Source: Lutjanus erythropterus (lineage: Eukaryota > Chordata > Actinopteri > Lutjaniformes > Lutjanidae). Taken from it: a stretch of 64,000 nt of DNA. Shown here in pieces: positions 1 through 12,705 of the stretch. Under the pieces are notes generated by a model. That model had not been told where the DNA came from and did not search any database. It saw nothing but the letters and a program-made list of their open reading frames with translations. The stretch covers positions 4,377,878-4,441,877 of the forward strand of contig CM034613.1 in NCBI GenBank assembly GCA_020091685.1. The letters are read 5' to 3'. Numbering within the stretch: position 1 is the stretch's first letter; each line of letters starts with the position of its first letter. A program made the translations under genes and the position numbers.

Positions 1-1145
1 AGAGTCCAGTCCAAAATGGGGATCTAATTGATGGAAGAAAGAGGAAGAGGACTAGAATATAACTCTTTAACGGGTCCTGTGTGTCCCGCTAAAGTGTCCT
101 TGACCAGTCCTTTGAACCTCTGCCTGTTCATTCAGAGCAGGTTACTGTGGATGAAAGTGTCAGCTGCATGCTTGAAATGCAAATGCCTTAAGACTGAAGG
201 TGAAGGCACACTCTGCACCGGTAATACATCATTTATTCATTCCACTAACGTTTTGGTCCAGTTAGACCTTCATCGCAGCCTAAGTGTGTGGGATTTCCTT
301 CTCCCTTGGTCAGGGAAGTTAAATAAGACAGACTGAGAGGGCTGAAGAGGAAGCAGGGGAAATGAAATGCGCAATGGACACGGCTGATTGACAGATAGAG
401 AGGCAGACACAAAGAAAAGAGAAAAAGAGGAAGTGCAACACGCTGCAAAAACATCCAACCCTGGGATGGAATTCAGTTTCATCCCAGCTTGGGTTTCAAT
501 GCCGTTCGATTACGCTTTTATCCGCATGCTTTTCATTTTTATCACCTCTCCCCGAATGTTTGCTTTTGTTGTCAGTTGTCATCCTGCAAGATGCCCGTTC
601 AATTTCAAAAAGCGCTGTTTCTTTTCATTCAGGATGACAAACTTTATAGCCAAGGATCACAAAAACAAGGTCCACAGGAACACATTTGGTCAGACCACCC
701 CAACAGCAGATTGCTTTTAATGTGATGTTTTTAATGTGATTTATGTGAGCTGGCTTCCAGACTCCTGTTCTCTTGTTGCCTTTTACGACTGTTAGGCCAC
801 AGGCAAGGCTAAGGCCAGAGCCAACAACTCTGACCACACACATTTACAGCACATGTATGCACAGGCATGTCCATGACCACATAACAATTTTTTTTTCAGG
901 AGCAGGTTGTAACCTTACATATGTGCACACCCGAATACATGAGCGTGTGTCTGCTGCAGGTCATTTTACCTGAAGTAAATAAAACTTCTGCAAAATATGG
1001 TTTTCAGAGTTTCAGAGCAGCAATGATTAAATGTGCTGTAAAACAATAATTTGATACTCTATTTCCTAGATACAGCTATTACCAGACCATATAAAAAATC
1101 TGTACTTTATTAAAACTTTCCAGTGTAAGTAGGATAGTTTTACAT
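1..1145. other. Intronic sequence, nothing recognised
   Basis: There is no coding similarity, RNA gene or clear repeat. The short open frames have no family-like composition. The region is presumed intron of sorcs2, 3' of exon B. Confidence 0.5.
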
Positions 1146-2400
1146 TTTGGGAAATATGCATTGAGATGAGAAGATGCAGTGCATTTAGGTTCAATTAATT
1201 AATTGTTGTGGCTAACATGTTAGCTAACAGTTCTCTATATACGTACCTACCAGACACAGAACAAAATGAGCATTTATTTGGATTTGTGTCTCTGTCCTGC
1301 ATTTAAGTCAAATATTCACTCTCTTTTAGCTCTGTTTTGGTCACCACCAACCTCTGGGGAAAATATCTGTCTCTTTACCTCCACTACATTCACCAGCTAG
1401 TTCCTAATATTGTGTATTTGCTGTTGCTGGAAAGGTAGATTAAGCCTAACATAGCTGATTACAGCTTTTGTGGGAAATATTCACTTGTCTTTTAGCCTTT
1501 TAGCTCCGTTTTGGTCTCCACCACTTCCTGAGAAAAAAGATCTGCCCTTTTAGCTGCCAAGTGCTCCACGATGTTCACAAACTAGTTGCTAACTTTGTGT
1601 CTTTTCTGTATGTTGCTAGGTGTAGTAGAGCCAAAGTTGGCTTATTTGAGCATTTTTTGCTTGAATAAAAAAACAAAGAAACAAAAAAGCCTTGTTAACC
1701 CTTTTAGATCACATCCCTGGTTATATTGTGCACATATTTACCAATATATGCCAATATATACAAAAATAAATAAATAAATAAGAAAAATAAACATTAATTG
1801 ATTAACTGTATCAAAATGCCATCATGTTTTCTTCCTGCAAAATAAAATATGATGCATGCTTATGTAGGCTTGAACTAACTAATTTCAACCAATAATATCA
1901 TGACATCCACATATCAATCAACATTGATTTTGAGCAGCACAGAGCAAAGATTCATTAATTAGCTAGCTAGCATGTTAGGCCTATGTTGGGTCACTCACAA
2001 AAATATGTCACAATACGTGTCATAATAATAATATGTCATAATACAATGCAATAAGCCGGACACTCTCGAAATTACATTTATCTGGATTTTCAATTGATGT
2101 GGCTAACATGTTGGCTAACAGTTGTTAGTGTACACATCCAGCAGACACAGGACTTGTGTTTTTGTCCTTGTGATAAATCTGTGTCCAATACCCACTACTT
2201 GTATTTTAGCTCTGTTTGGTCTCCATCAGCTGTTGAGAAAAATATCTGGCATTTTAGCTGCTAAATACTCCTCTATGTTCACCCGTTAGTCATTAACTTT
2301 ACCTCTCTGTTGTTAAGTGCTGTGTAGGTTAAATGCAGTTCATTTATCACAGCTTTTAACAAGGTAAATGAGATGGTGAGACAGAGCCAAAACAGTAAAC
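1146..2400 (+). repeat. Dispersed repeat family R1, two or three adjacent partial copies
   Basis: A block running from GTGGCTAACATGTTAGCTAAC through TTTTAGCTCTGTTTTGGTC, a 'CACCAAC..CTG.GAAAATATCTG' stretch and 'GTTCACCAGCTAG' occurs at about 1206-1440. Its second half recurs at 1495-1640, and the whole recurs at about 2098-2330. A further copy lies at 38740-38960. The copies share order and spacing but differ at many positions, so they are old. Family class unknown. Confidence 0.7.
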
Positions 2401-2677
2401 TTCTAGGCAGTAAGACCAAACAAATGACCTAAAACAGTAAAAATCTGCATTAAATTGAAGGAAACTGTAGAGTCGGCTAGTGATTCTCTGTGGGTTTGTC
2501 AGTATGAGTGATATACTGTACATTGCGTACAGTCATTTGATCCATTGTTCATGTAAAAAGCAGTTATGCAGTTCATTTTTGAGTATGAAGCTAGAGTATG
2601 AAAAGTGCCCTGAGATATTTCCTATTATAATTATGTGCTATATAAATAAAATTGTCTTGAAGATAAAAAAAAAAATG

Positions 2678-2835
2678 TTCCTTTTTTTGGCTCACTGCAC
2701 TGATCTTAAATTGTCTTTAATAATTAGCTCTTGAGATAACAGTGAGATGTAAAAGAAAACTCAGCTGTCTTAAATGATGAGACTTCAGTAAGCTCAAAAT
2801 AAGAATCTTATTTCTTCCTCATAAGACAACAGAAG
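2678..2835 (+). repeat. Dispersed repeat family R2, copy 1
   Basis: This segment matches 58350-58620 closely. Shared anchors are CTCTTGAGATAACAGTGAGA, AAAGAAAACTC.G.TGTCTTAAAT, and CTCAAAATAAGAATCT followed by ATTTCT. It is non-coding and mobile in origin by inference from the two copies. Confidence 0.7.
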
Positions 2836-2839
2836 CCAA

Positions 2840-3920
2840 GGTCTAGGTTGCAGAGTCAGATCACAAGTCTAGTCTTGAGTATGTAACTTTTTAAGTAGTA
2901 AGCACTTGGGGCTGTTTCTCTTCTTCTCTAACCCTCCCTCATAGTCTCCCTCACCTTCTCATTTTTTTACAGCGCAGGCTGTGGATGATTTGTGCGTTGG
3001 AGTCGGTGGTATAAATCAAAAGTGTCTGAGGGTGCGAACCAGCTCATTTGCTATCGGTGGTGAGAGGAAACAAACTAACGGGAGCTTGGGATGCCTTTCT
3101 GACCTTCAGGAAGAGTGCAGTCAATTGTATTTAAATGCAGCACATCTGACTGCATCATCTCACAGCAACACAGATCGGACAGGGATGAGTAAGAAGATAC
3201 AAAGCTGAGAGGTAAAAAAAAACAAAGTTGATAAGGAATCAGAAGATGGAGGAGAGGAGATAAAGAGGGGGAGATACATGATATAAGATAAGATGAAAGC
3301 GAGAATGAAGAAGAGATAGCTCTCATGCTGTGAAATATGACATGTGCGGGGAAATGCCATATACCTCCGGCTGCTGTGGGTGTTATTTCTGCCATCGGAA
3401 CCACTAAACTATCGAGAGATTCATCTATAAAACGGTTCTGCTCCATAAACTCCAGCGCTTACGACTCGAGTTCAATTCAAATGTCTAATTCAAGAAAAAC
3501 TGGGGCCGAAGTTTCCTGTATTATAGTAAACATAAAACTGATTTATTAGTATCCAGGATACATAACTGCTGCACAGTACATATAATTTTTATCATTTGAG
3601 CAAGATTGTGGAAATGACAGCAAAATGGGATCAGGATATAGCCAAAGAATCAAAACAATCAACTCTGTATTTTTTTGACAATATAAATCCGGGATTGATT
3701 TATAGATTTAAATCTAGTATGTCAAATGAAAAATAAAAAATAAAGTAAATTAAACTCCCACACCATGCTTCTATCACCATATTTACCATGTTCCAACATT
3801 GACAATTGAGAGCATAAACTAACAAATGGTATGAATACAAGTAAGAATCTCTTTCTCTGCTTCCAAAAATTGTTTTACTCTATGTTACTCTTGTCAGATA
3901 AGTCTATGAAGATAATCACA
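2840..3920. other. Intronic sequence, nothing recognised
   Basis: AT-rich sequence with a purine-rich patch near 3200-3320. I see no gene or clear repeat. Confidence 0.5.
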
Positions 3921-4475
3921 ATAAAGGGATTATTTGAAGTGGGGTTATATGAGGTTCTTATCAATATTTGTTGTATTTCCTACAGAGGATGGCAGTTGGT
4001 GCTGCCTCAGAAGCAGCATAAGTACTGGTGTAGCAAGCTAAGCAATGAACTGCTATGGACAGGGTCAGCAACAAAATGATTTTTAAATATTTTGTCCACT
4101 TTACTTTGCCCTCAGATGACCTTTTCCGACAAGAAACCGTCATTATGTGAGCCAAATATCGCACTCTACAAGGCCAACAGACACTGTGGCGCAAAAACTG
4201 GAATTTTACCTCACAGAACACAGGGTGTTGTTGGTCTACCACTGCCTTGATCTGTTAGTTTATTGCGCTGGTGTGTGATATTGGTGTTTACAAGATTAAT
4301 TCTGATTCACCAAAATCACACAATAACACAAACAAACTAAACAAATTGAGGCAGCGATAGACCAGCAACTCCTATGTTTTGAGATGTAAAATCTCTTTGT
4401 TGTAAAAGCCTGTCTGATGGCAGGTAAAGTGGTGAAAATATTCCAAACATAGTATACACTTAAACTGATGGTCAT
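3921..4475. mobile_element. Foldback element family F, copy 1 (right arm truncated)
   Basis: The left terminus begins ATAAAGGGATTATTTGAAGT. The two arms meet around a centre near 4270: GTTGTTGGTCTACCACTGCC at about 4228 is the inverse of GGCAGCGATAGACCAGCAAC at about 4350. The same arms and centre occur in the copies at 27910-28652 and 58655-59384. The right arm stops after a CACTTAAACTGATGG segment, so about 200 bases of the right end are missing. No coding capacity; a non-autonomous TTAA-type element is inferred. Confidence 0.8.
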
Positions 4476-4860
4476 GTTTTACATAGTGGAGGGGGGGAGG
4501 TTTCCATTGGTCATTAAGTGCATTAACTTTTTATTCCAAAAAAGGCAAAATTTGACTTTCCACCCACCTTTTTTAATGTGATACTTCAAAATATCCATAA
4601 AAATATGTTGATGGATGAGACTTGGGTAAGCTAAAGATTGTTGTTTGCCAAGAAGTAGTTAGCATGTAATTTCCCCTAAATCATAAATTGTCATTTTGAT
4701 ATTTATACATTCACACATCTTAAACAAGCAAGATATAATGTATTAACCAGTGAGTTAAGGTTTGTTCACATTGGAATGGCTCACTGTTTCCCTTGTTTCC
4801 AGTTAGCCCAGTCAAGCTAGGCTCAACATGTCCTGACTGCAGCTTTGTACTTAACCAAGC

Positions 4861-5330
4861 AGCCAACTCCAGGGCTGAAACATGAAGCCCACGTGAAAAG
4901 TGCTAAAGACTGCAGTTCCTCAAATGGCCACTTGAGGCTGCCTCCAAAAGTGAGTCAATCCTTATAGACACAATTTTTAAATGCCCAACTTTATGGCAAA
5001 AATTAACATGTTTACAGCCTGGTACAAAATTCTGTTTTGCTTCCTGTGGCTCATTTTCTTGTTCATGACATTATACGGGCACTGAATTGTTGTATAACTC
5101 TGCTGTTTAAATTATAATTAAAGGTGTGGCCATTTTGAGTGACAGATGGGTACCATCACAGATGGCTAGCGACTAGATAGCAGCCACCTGAGCTCTCACA
5201 CTCTTTGTCCATTTTTTGGATTAGCTAGCCAAGTCAAGCACGGCCAAGATGGTGGCAGCCAGAGCCACCACACCCTGAGCATCAGAACTGCTCTTCAGAA
5301 ATCTATGATTGATATCCCTGAGACTAAAGG
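4861..5330 (+). repeat. Dispersed fish repeat (GAGTCAATCC...GCCAAGATGG type)
   Basis: The order of blocks (AAGTGCTAAAGACTGCAGTT, GGCCACTTGAGGCTG, AGTGAGTCAATCC, GTTTACAGCCTGGTAC, AAGGTGTGGCCATTTTGAGT, GCCAAGATGGTGGCAGCC, GAAATCTATG) is one I recognise as widely dispersed in percomorph genomes. The class is not known to me. There is no open frame of substance. Confidence 0.65.
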
Positions 5331-5727
5331 CTGTACGTTACATACAGATTTCTGCACATTTCCTGAAAGCTTATGGACACAGGCAAAAAAGAGACATGAC
5401 ATGACAAAGAAGGTTTAAACATTCTGAAATATTACAAACATCTGTCGTCAATTATGCAGTGACAAGAAAAAATGTCCTTCCATATGTCAGGCTGTAGACC
5501 ACCTCCGTCTACAACGTTGCCTCCATTTTTGCCTCTTTTCAAGAAATACATCATTGGAACCTCCTCCAGTGTTGCCATGTTCATTGTTGTCAGAAGCTTT
5601 TGACTCTTGTTCTTCAGGGTTGACTCTGGTAGACATCTTGCTGCATGCATGGAGGTATGTGAGTAGTAACTGTTATATCTTTTTAAACATACATATCTAT
5701 TTACATACATAATGAGCCTTATATCCA

Positions 5728-5870
5728 GGGATGGAAGTAACTGATTACAAATACTCAAATTACTCTAATTAAGTAGTTTTTTTGGGTACTTGTACTTTTA
5801 TGAGTAGAATTTCAAGCCTGTACTTTTCCTTGTACTTAAGTATGTAAGATGTAATGTACTTAATTACTTT
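5728..5870 (+). repeat. MITE-like fragment of the 'TACTTGTACTTTTA' type
   Basis: GGATGGAAGTAACTGATTAC followed by repeats of TACTTGTACTTTTATGAGT and TGTACTTAAGTATG is typical of a common fish non-autonomous element built around TACTT/AAGTA words. A related copy lies at 50986-51885. Only one end is recognisable here. Confidence 0.55.
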
Positions 5871-6730
5871 TAAATAAAAACTTTTTATCTGCATTTTCCT
5901 TGCCAATCAGGTGATGCGCTCACAAAAGGGCCAATGAAAACAATCAGATCAGAACGAAAAACAAAACAAAACACTGTGGCAGCATACATTTGGGGTGAGG
6001 AAGTTGAATGATTAATCATAAATCAATGAATTGCCGTTAAGAATGTAAATGCATTCATGTATATTTAATCAACAGTCATGGCAGTAATTGCATCTCTTTT
6101 GATATTGTTTTGTCATGTGGAGCCATTTATTTAATAAGACGAATTAAACTTAAACTTAAAATGAGAGAGAGAAAAAAAAGGAAATTAAGAAAAAATGTGT
6201 TTTGTATTTTTAACTATTGATTAAGGAAAACACAAAATTTGCAACCCTAGTTTACATACTCTGAGTATTTTTCGAGACAGTCTAAACACTGAATGTACGG
6301 GCATGAGATTAATTAATCTTTTCATCATTTTTTAAATGCTAAACTCTTGCTTTAACTCCTCAAGGAACAACTTTCCCCTCATCTTTTATATACTTAAGCG
6401 ATGAAGGACTTTTGCACAACAGACAAATTGAATATGGGGGAGTTTGTTCATTCCATAGCAGTATTTCACTGTGAATTAAGTTCTTGTCACCTTGACTTCA
6501 TATTTCTTGCCATGACTTACGACTTGCATACATCTGTGTGACCGAGGACTACTTGTTATTATCAGCTTTAGAACAAGAATTTAAAAAGAAAGTCCTCTGC
6601 CCACCCGCATTCTTGTCCTACCACTCTTATTACTGTTTTGTCCATTTGAGTATCAATGGAGAAGTTACTCTGAACATCAAATCTTTAAGTCCGTATTCAT
6701 CCAATAATGAGAAAATTAAGTTTAACTGAC
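5871..6730. other. Intronic sequence, nothing recognised
   Basis: AT-rich sequence between a MITE fragment and exon B. I looked here for the next sorcs2 exon and did not find it. Confidence 0.5.
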
Positions 6731-6804
6731 CAGAAGACTCTGTCCTTGGTCACCCGCTCCTGCAGCAAAGTCCACTTGCGGCCCAGGTCTGTCGAAGCAA
6801 AGAG
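6731..6804 (-). CDS. sorcs2: VPS10 receptor SorCS2, internal coding exon B (24 codons + 2 nt)
   Basis: This exon follows exon A directly in the transcript. On the minus strand the acceptor is a T-rich tract ending GTCCAG (AG at 6806-6805), and the coding sequence begins on a codon boundary, matching the phase-0 end of exon A. It encodes a peptide starting LFASTDLGRKW and ending in VTKDRVFW. STDLGRKW is another Asp-box and the core LLQERVTKD is typical of SORCS2. The exon ends after TG of the final Trp codon, before donor GTCAGT at 6730 (phase 2). The intron happens to continue TGG TCA GTT, which mimics the expected W-S-V, but similarity stops there (next codons AAA CTT), so the splice call is firm. 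The following exon should start with the last G of the Trp codon and encode an SVxGVD-like peptide; I do not find it in 1-6730, so it lies off the left edge. Confidence 0.88.
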
Positions 6805-7268
6805 CTGGACACAAAAAAACAGAGAGCAGACCACAGTTAGATAGAAAAACGCACAGCCGAAGCTTGTAGCATTAAATTATAAGGCCTAACCCGAGTCCTA
6901 TTACCAGCTGTATCCTTTACAATGGAGGATAAATCGAGAGTCTATTTGGAAAAAAAAAAGTTCACCCAATCAAGCTACTGAATTTCATGGTTCACCAAGT
7001 TAAGACTGAGCTCAATTAATAATTAATCATAGCAGGTTTGGTGTGTGAGTGCGCCTAATATTTCATGAGCAGCGTGTTTGCAGTCGTGTGTGTGTTGCCT
7101 GCTTGTTCGGCATTGATCGCAGCCATAATGAAAGTCTATTGATTCCTGCACACGAGTTATCCTTGATGTCTGAAGAGCACATCGGAGGCGAGAGCATTTC
7201 ACCACACAAACTTCCTCTGCCACACAAACAAATAGAAACTGTGCAATCCTTTCTCAATGCTCGTCATT

Positions 7269-8890
7269 GACAGGAATGAAGTGGAATCAACTAATCTTTT
7301 CTCATTGAGTCAATGTAAATATGCAAGTTTCCTTTATTCAGGTTAATAAAACTTGTAAAATTGTTTTCACACTTCACACACTTCAGAACCTACAAAAACA
7401 AATTCTTCTAACTTGAAATGTTTTGACTTGAAATGATGAGTTGGATGAATGTACTGTACAGAGTTCAATCAACTCATTAAATTAAGTTTCTAAAGAAACA
7501 TGATTAGCATATTAGCAGACCTCCCAGCATGCATTGTTTGAGATTTAAAACTCTCCAGCAACCCTTCTTTTTTAAAGTTTGGAGAAAATATATTTGATGA
7601 AAACTTGAAACTACACTGTAAGAAAAAAAAATCACACAGGAATTTAGTGGAAGCAACTAATCTTTTCTCATTAATTTAATCTAAGTATACAAGTTTTATT
7701 TGTTCAAGTTAATTAATTAGTTCTTCTAACCTCCCTAACTTTGTCTTTTGACTTGAAAGTACGAGCTGAATGAAGTTCAACTGACCCTTCCTTAAGTTCC
7801 ACCTCTGAACAGCAACTGTCCAATCATAGCTTAGCAACTGTAACTAGAGCTGTCAAGCTTTCCATTTCTCTACATGTTGGAGGTGTTCAGAGGGCTCTGA
7901 GAAGAGCGATACTCCGTCTTCATCTGCTCTAACATAAGCTGCGAACGTTAGCAATTAACACTAGCTTACTAGCTGCAGTAATTTTACCTCCAGCCAAACT
8001 TGTTAGATCCCACTGCATCTGCATTTGGTCCGTGGGGGTTTGAGGAGGAGGATGTGGGCTGATGCAGAATCAAGGCTGACGACGATTCATCTCACTCTAG
8101 CTCTCTAGCTCAGGTCTGAAACGAGTTAGCTTAGCTCTTATTCCAGGTGTCTTCTGCGATCATGGTCCAGCTGGGTCAAAGTCCACTGCGCTTCCTTTTC
8201 CCATGTTAAAGAGTCTATTTCTGTCATCTATTATGTAGATATTCCTGCTGTATTTCGCCATCTGACCAATATTTGCTGCGATGTCAGCTAGCTTTAGCCT
8301 CAGTCTTTTAGCATTAATGTTATATCATTTACGCTGCTGCTAATTTTACATGAACATTTTCAAAGGGTTTTTCTTTCTTGTCAGCCGACTCAAGGAGTTA
8401 GCATTAGCTTACAACAGCCAGCTGCACTTATAAAGTCTGCTTGTGACTCATTATTTTAGCCGACAAAATCCACCATTGTCAGCTAGAAATGAGAAGCTAC
8501 TTTTGTTTGGGTCACTAAGGAATCAAAAACCTCGTGTTTCAACAATCATTCCGTTTTGATCTTAAATCTGCCACCATTGTCACTGTAAAGTGCATAAACG
8601 CAGTGCGAGAATGGAAAGTTTGGCAGGCTTATCAACAGTAGGAGGGAGGTGCTTAGTGAAGGGTCGATTAACTCATCAAATTATCTAAAGAAACATGGTC
8701 AGCATATTAGCAAACTTCCCAGCATGCATTGTTTTTAGATCTCCTGAGAACCTTCCTTTGTATAGTTCGATGAAGATATGTATGATGAAAGCTCATTGTA
8801 AAATTATCATATAGGAATTTAGTGGCATCAATTAATCTTCTCTTGCAAATATATAAACATAATTTGTTAAAGATAATTAAACTTTAAATT
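7269..8890 (+). mobile_element. Direct array of CACTGTAA-ended elements (X-Y-X-core-Y-X)
   Basis: Block X (CAACTAATCTTTTCTCATT and flanks) occurs at 7269-7380, 7631-7740 and 8812-8890. Block Y (CTAAAGAAACATG.T.AGCAT, CCCAGCATGCATTGTTT) occurs at 7471-7620 and 8670-8800. All are in the same orientation. ACACTGTAAGAAAAA sits at the first Y/X junction. An 850-base core (7800-8660) has imperfect inverted ends: GACCCTTCCTTAAG at 7786-7799 against AGTGAAGGGTCGAT at 8656-8669. This looks like short (X-Y) and long (X-core-Y) copies of one non-autonomous transposon joined end to end. Confidence 0.65.
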
Positions 8891-9392
8891 TATAGTTTTA
8901 GCAGACCACGGCACACTTTTCCACTGAATCCTTTAATTATATTGTGGATTGTAGATGGTGAAATCCATTAATTCCCTGTAATTGTGTGGAGAAACATTCC
9001 CACCTTTTTTGGAACTGGAGTTAGTATGATGAAAATTTGCTGTGTAACTTCGGTACACTTTAAGGCAAGTCATGGCTACTTGTTTTCATACAACAAGAGC
9101 CTTAAGAGAGCCCAGACACTAACCTTTTTTTCCAATGTAAAACTTTTTTCTTTTTTTTTTTCCTGTAGTTTTTCAGTGTGACTGAAGATTTGTCGTTCAA
9201 TTTAATATCTTAACCTTATTGGATTTTTTTTTTCACGTACAACTGAATCTCATAAAACAAATCAAGTTTATATGACTAGATTTGTTTTGAGACGTTACAT
9301 CAACTTGTCTTTTCAAATTCAGACAACTTAAATTTTTAAGGCAGCCTGGAGACTAACTTTTTAGTTTTTTTTGAAGTGAAACTGAAAGTTTC

Positions 9393-9404
9393 TTTTTACA
9401 GTGA
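9393..9404. repeat. TTTTTACAGTG end, possible element terminus
   Basis: TTTTTACAGTG is the inverse of the CACTGTAA-type start and follows AACTT-rich sequence from about 9240. It may be the right end of another, degraded copy of the elements at 7269-8890. Confidence 0.35.
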
Positions 9405-12400
9405 GTATGAGCTGTGGAGGCAGTACAGCCTGTACACATACTCCTCATAACAAGCTTTCTCGCTCAGGGTCGTTAGAAAAAAAAGTCTTCAGTTATCATA
9501 CTGATTCACAAAGCACATTTCAAATGCACAGTTCTAGCTGTAAAGGAAAAAAGCTACAGCTGACCTTGATAGAAATCTGTCACTGCCCTCACACACCTTC
9601 TTAATTTATACATGCCACTCGGAGTCCTCCCATCATCCTCTAGCTAAATGATTTTTTTGTTCTGTTTGAATGGATTCCTCTCTTCCGTCTGCTGCCTGCC
9701 CATATGGAACAGATTAAAACCTAATTGAATTTCTTGTTTAATTACGTGTAAATTATTAAAGTTGAGGGGGAGTTGAGCTGACTCAAACTTAGGAACTATT
9801 GGTCCTAAATGTTCCACTTCTATGTCTCTGGCTCCTTTTCCACTTTAGAGTACATTTTTCAATTAGGAGGTGTGTGACTGTGTTTGAGAGTTTGTTGTAA
9901 ACTGCTGAATGACACACAAAAATTAATTATTTGATTTGATTTCTTGAATATTGAATCGTACATGCTAAAATGGACAATATTGTTGGTGTCACAGGCAGTA
10001 TAAGAACAAGGTGTCCTTATTCTATTGATTCTGCACAGAAGCACTAACTTCTATATTCCACCTGGCGTGGCTGCGTCCCATTACGGCTGCGCCACGTCAG
10101 AGTCGGAGTTGATCGCAGCCGTTCTACACAATGCTTGTGATTCTACCGGTCTGCTCTGAGTCTATTTTTGACTGTTGCCACATTAATTAGTGCAGAGCAG
10201 GTCAAACAGGCAGGAAGTCAGACACAGAAAAGGCAGGGAGAATCCAGTTAATTTTCAAAATAAAAGACTCTGTGCAGACTCATGATCATAAAGACAGACG
10301 ATTTAACCACATTGCCTTCTTATCCATGGTAGAAGCTCAAAGAACAAGGAAAGAGGACCCCATCAACAAAATCTGAGCAACTAAACATAATCAGTCAGGC
10401 AAAACGCTCCGCTGCTGAAATGTCTCTGAAACGCTGCTGGTGGGGCTTACAGCTGTGCAGAGGACAGATCAGAACCGTGGCGCAGATGTGCCGTGCTTCG
10501 TGGAATCAACTGGTCAGAGGTCAGACATGAGAAAAAAAAAAAATGTTGATTCCATTTTCTATGTCTGATCTAAACTGTTCATGACCTAAGAACAGGACAA
10601 AAAACAGCTTTTGCCAGGCTCAAGCCCTAATCCTAAATTCCTTTTTTTTTTCATCTCTGATACATATGGGAAAAAAGTTTTCCAGGATCAATCTCCCAAG
10701 TGTTTTTTGATGTAATGCTCACTTCTGCCACAAGAGGCTGAAGTGCACCATCACCCCATGTTCTAAATAGAAAAAATAACATTCATGTTTTCTCCAAGGT
10801 GAGTTTTAATCTCTCCATGCTCTCTAAACACATGGTACATATACTGTGTTAGCAAGTTATGTAGCATTACTCTCATGTCTTTCTTTTTGCTGCTGGTTTT
10901 TGGTGCCAATTAAAATACAATTCTAGCCATCTGTTTTAACAGATGGGAAAAAAAAGTAACTTCGAAAAATGATCCTTGCCAAAACCCTGGTAAAACTTTT
11001 AAAAAAAAGTTTAAAGAACTTATAAAGGTTATCTTGGCAAAAACTGATTTTCTGTTTTTTTTCTTTTGTTAAGTTCTTCCTAAAAGTCAGGATACAATAT
11101 ACAGGAGAGAAAACAATTTAGAGCAGACTTAGAAACTGGGTCACCAGAATTTTTTCTCGCTTGCTCTTAGGGCTTCTGTAGTTTTTTCATGCTTTCAAAT
11201 TATGTTGTTGGTTTTCTGAAATAACAACAGAATAAGTTAAAATGAAAAAGAAAAATCCAAAAATAACAGACCTCCTCCAGACCTACAAAGTAGAAATAAC
11301 AGAATAGACAACTGTCTATGGTTTGGGGTTTTTTGTTAGTTATTTCCTGGTTTATTTTGTAGCCCTTGTCCACCCTCATGTGTCTTGACTTTACTTCTTG
11401 TCTTTTGTCCTGTTCCCATCTTTTTCGATAACTATTTATTTCACCTGTGTGTGATTAATTCCTTCTCTATTTAGTCCTTGTGTTTCTCTATTTCTGTCAG
11501 TTCATCCCCTGTGTTTCATTTGTTGTTACTTTGGATTTGTTTTTGCCCTCACTGGATTTCTTTTCTTTCTGTTTTTGGACTCTTTTGACCTGCCGATCTT
11601 GCACATAAGCTTTTTGTATATTCTATTTCTTTATTAAAACCCATTTGAAGTTGTTGTTGAATATATGCATAAGATATACCAAACTGTTATTTTTGTATGT
11701 AACTGTATTGTATTGTATGTTTCCTAAGAAGAGCAACATAATCATCTTTTAATAAGGTCCTCTACTTATTATAATGGCAAAATCAATACAGGCAAAATGC
11801 CTGCAAGAGCCTTTGCTGGCAGTATTTAGATTCATATGAAATCACTGTCATGATTAAACAAAACAGTACATCTTTATCAAACATCAGTACATCACTGTCA
11901 AGTTTACTGTCCTACTTTTTTGTGATTACCATAAACAGTGCCATTTAGACAGTGCTGGAGATAATTAGTTCCTTCTGTTTCACATCAGTGGTCTTGTTAA
12001 CAATAACGTCTCCTAAAATTAAGATGACATTTCTTAAAAGTGTGTGTTGCTGACCCTCCCTCCCTGGTGTATTTGGCTTTTCTGAAGCAGAGAAAACGTT
12101 GGAATTGATTAGTTCATTATTTGCCAGTGGCAGAAATAGTGAAAGCTGTGTGCTTTAGAGCAGTGGTTGCCAATTTTTGGGCTTGTAGCTTGAAAGAATC
12201 AAGTCACAAGACGAACAGAAACTTTCCCTCCCCGTTTTATCCCTTAAATATAAGAGCTCTAAGATTTAACATAAGGGCCCCAGGTCGGAAAAAAAATGCT
12301 GTAAAACGATAGTTAATAGTTGTGTATTAGTGCCTCATAATTAATGAGAGCACAGCCTTTGAGCAGATCTATATCTATATCGTCTCAGTGCCTCCTGGCA

Positions 12401-12705
12401 AAAAGACAGTAATACATACATGACAACAGCGTGGTGTCTCAGATGTCATGTTTGCTCAAGGTGTACAGATGTGTTAAAACCAAGAAAGCAATTAGCTGTA
12501 TCTGCTGCAGCACCTGAAAGATCTCCCTCACGGTACAATTGTTGGTGTTACTTAGCCTAGTTTAACACTTATATCAACACCGATAGTTTTCCTTAGATGT
12601 GAAAACACCACAGTAGTCTTCACTTAGAAGTTTGTGATGAATTGTTGCATTGAGTTGTAACTTTACTCATTGTTGACCAAAAAATAAAAAATAAAAAATG
12701 CTGGG
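9405..12705. other. Intronic sequence; only short repeat fragments
   Basis: I find no coding sequence. 12155-12280 begins AGCAGTGGTTGCCAATTTTT, like the start of a common fish element with 'GTGGTTCCCAAC' ends (compare 32559-33077). 9700-9770 holds several TAATTA/TTAATTA-type words that could bind homeodomain proteins, but this is weak in AT-rich DNA. Confidence 0.45.

Noticed and set aside
3075..3446. 123-codon minus-strand frame
   Set aside because: Low-complexity Ser/Leu/Phe composition from a purine-rich complement; no domain and no splice consistency with sorcs2.
6721..6730. Reading exon B further, since TGG TCA GTT gives the expected W-S-V
   Set aside because: The next codons (AAA CTT AAT) depart at once from any SorCS sequence, while GTCAGT is a good donor at the phase expected for this gene.
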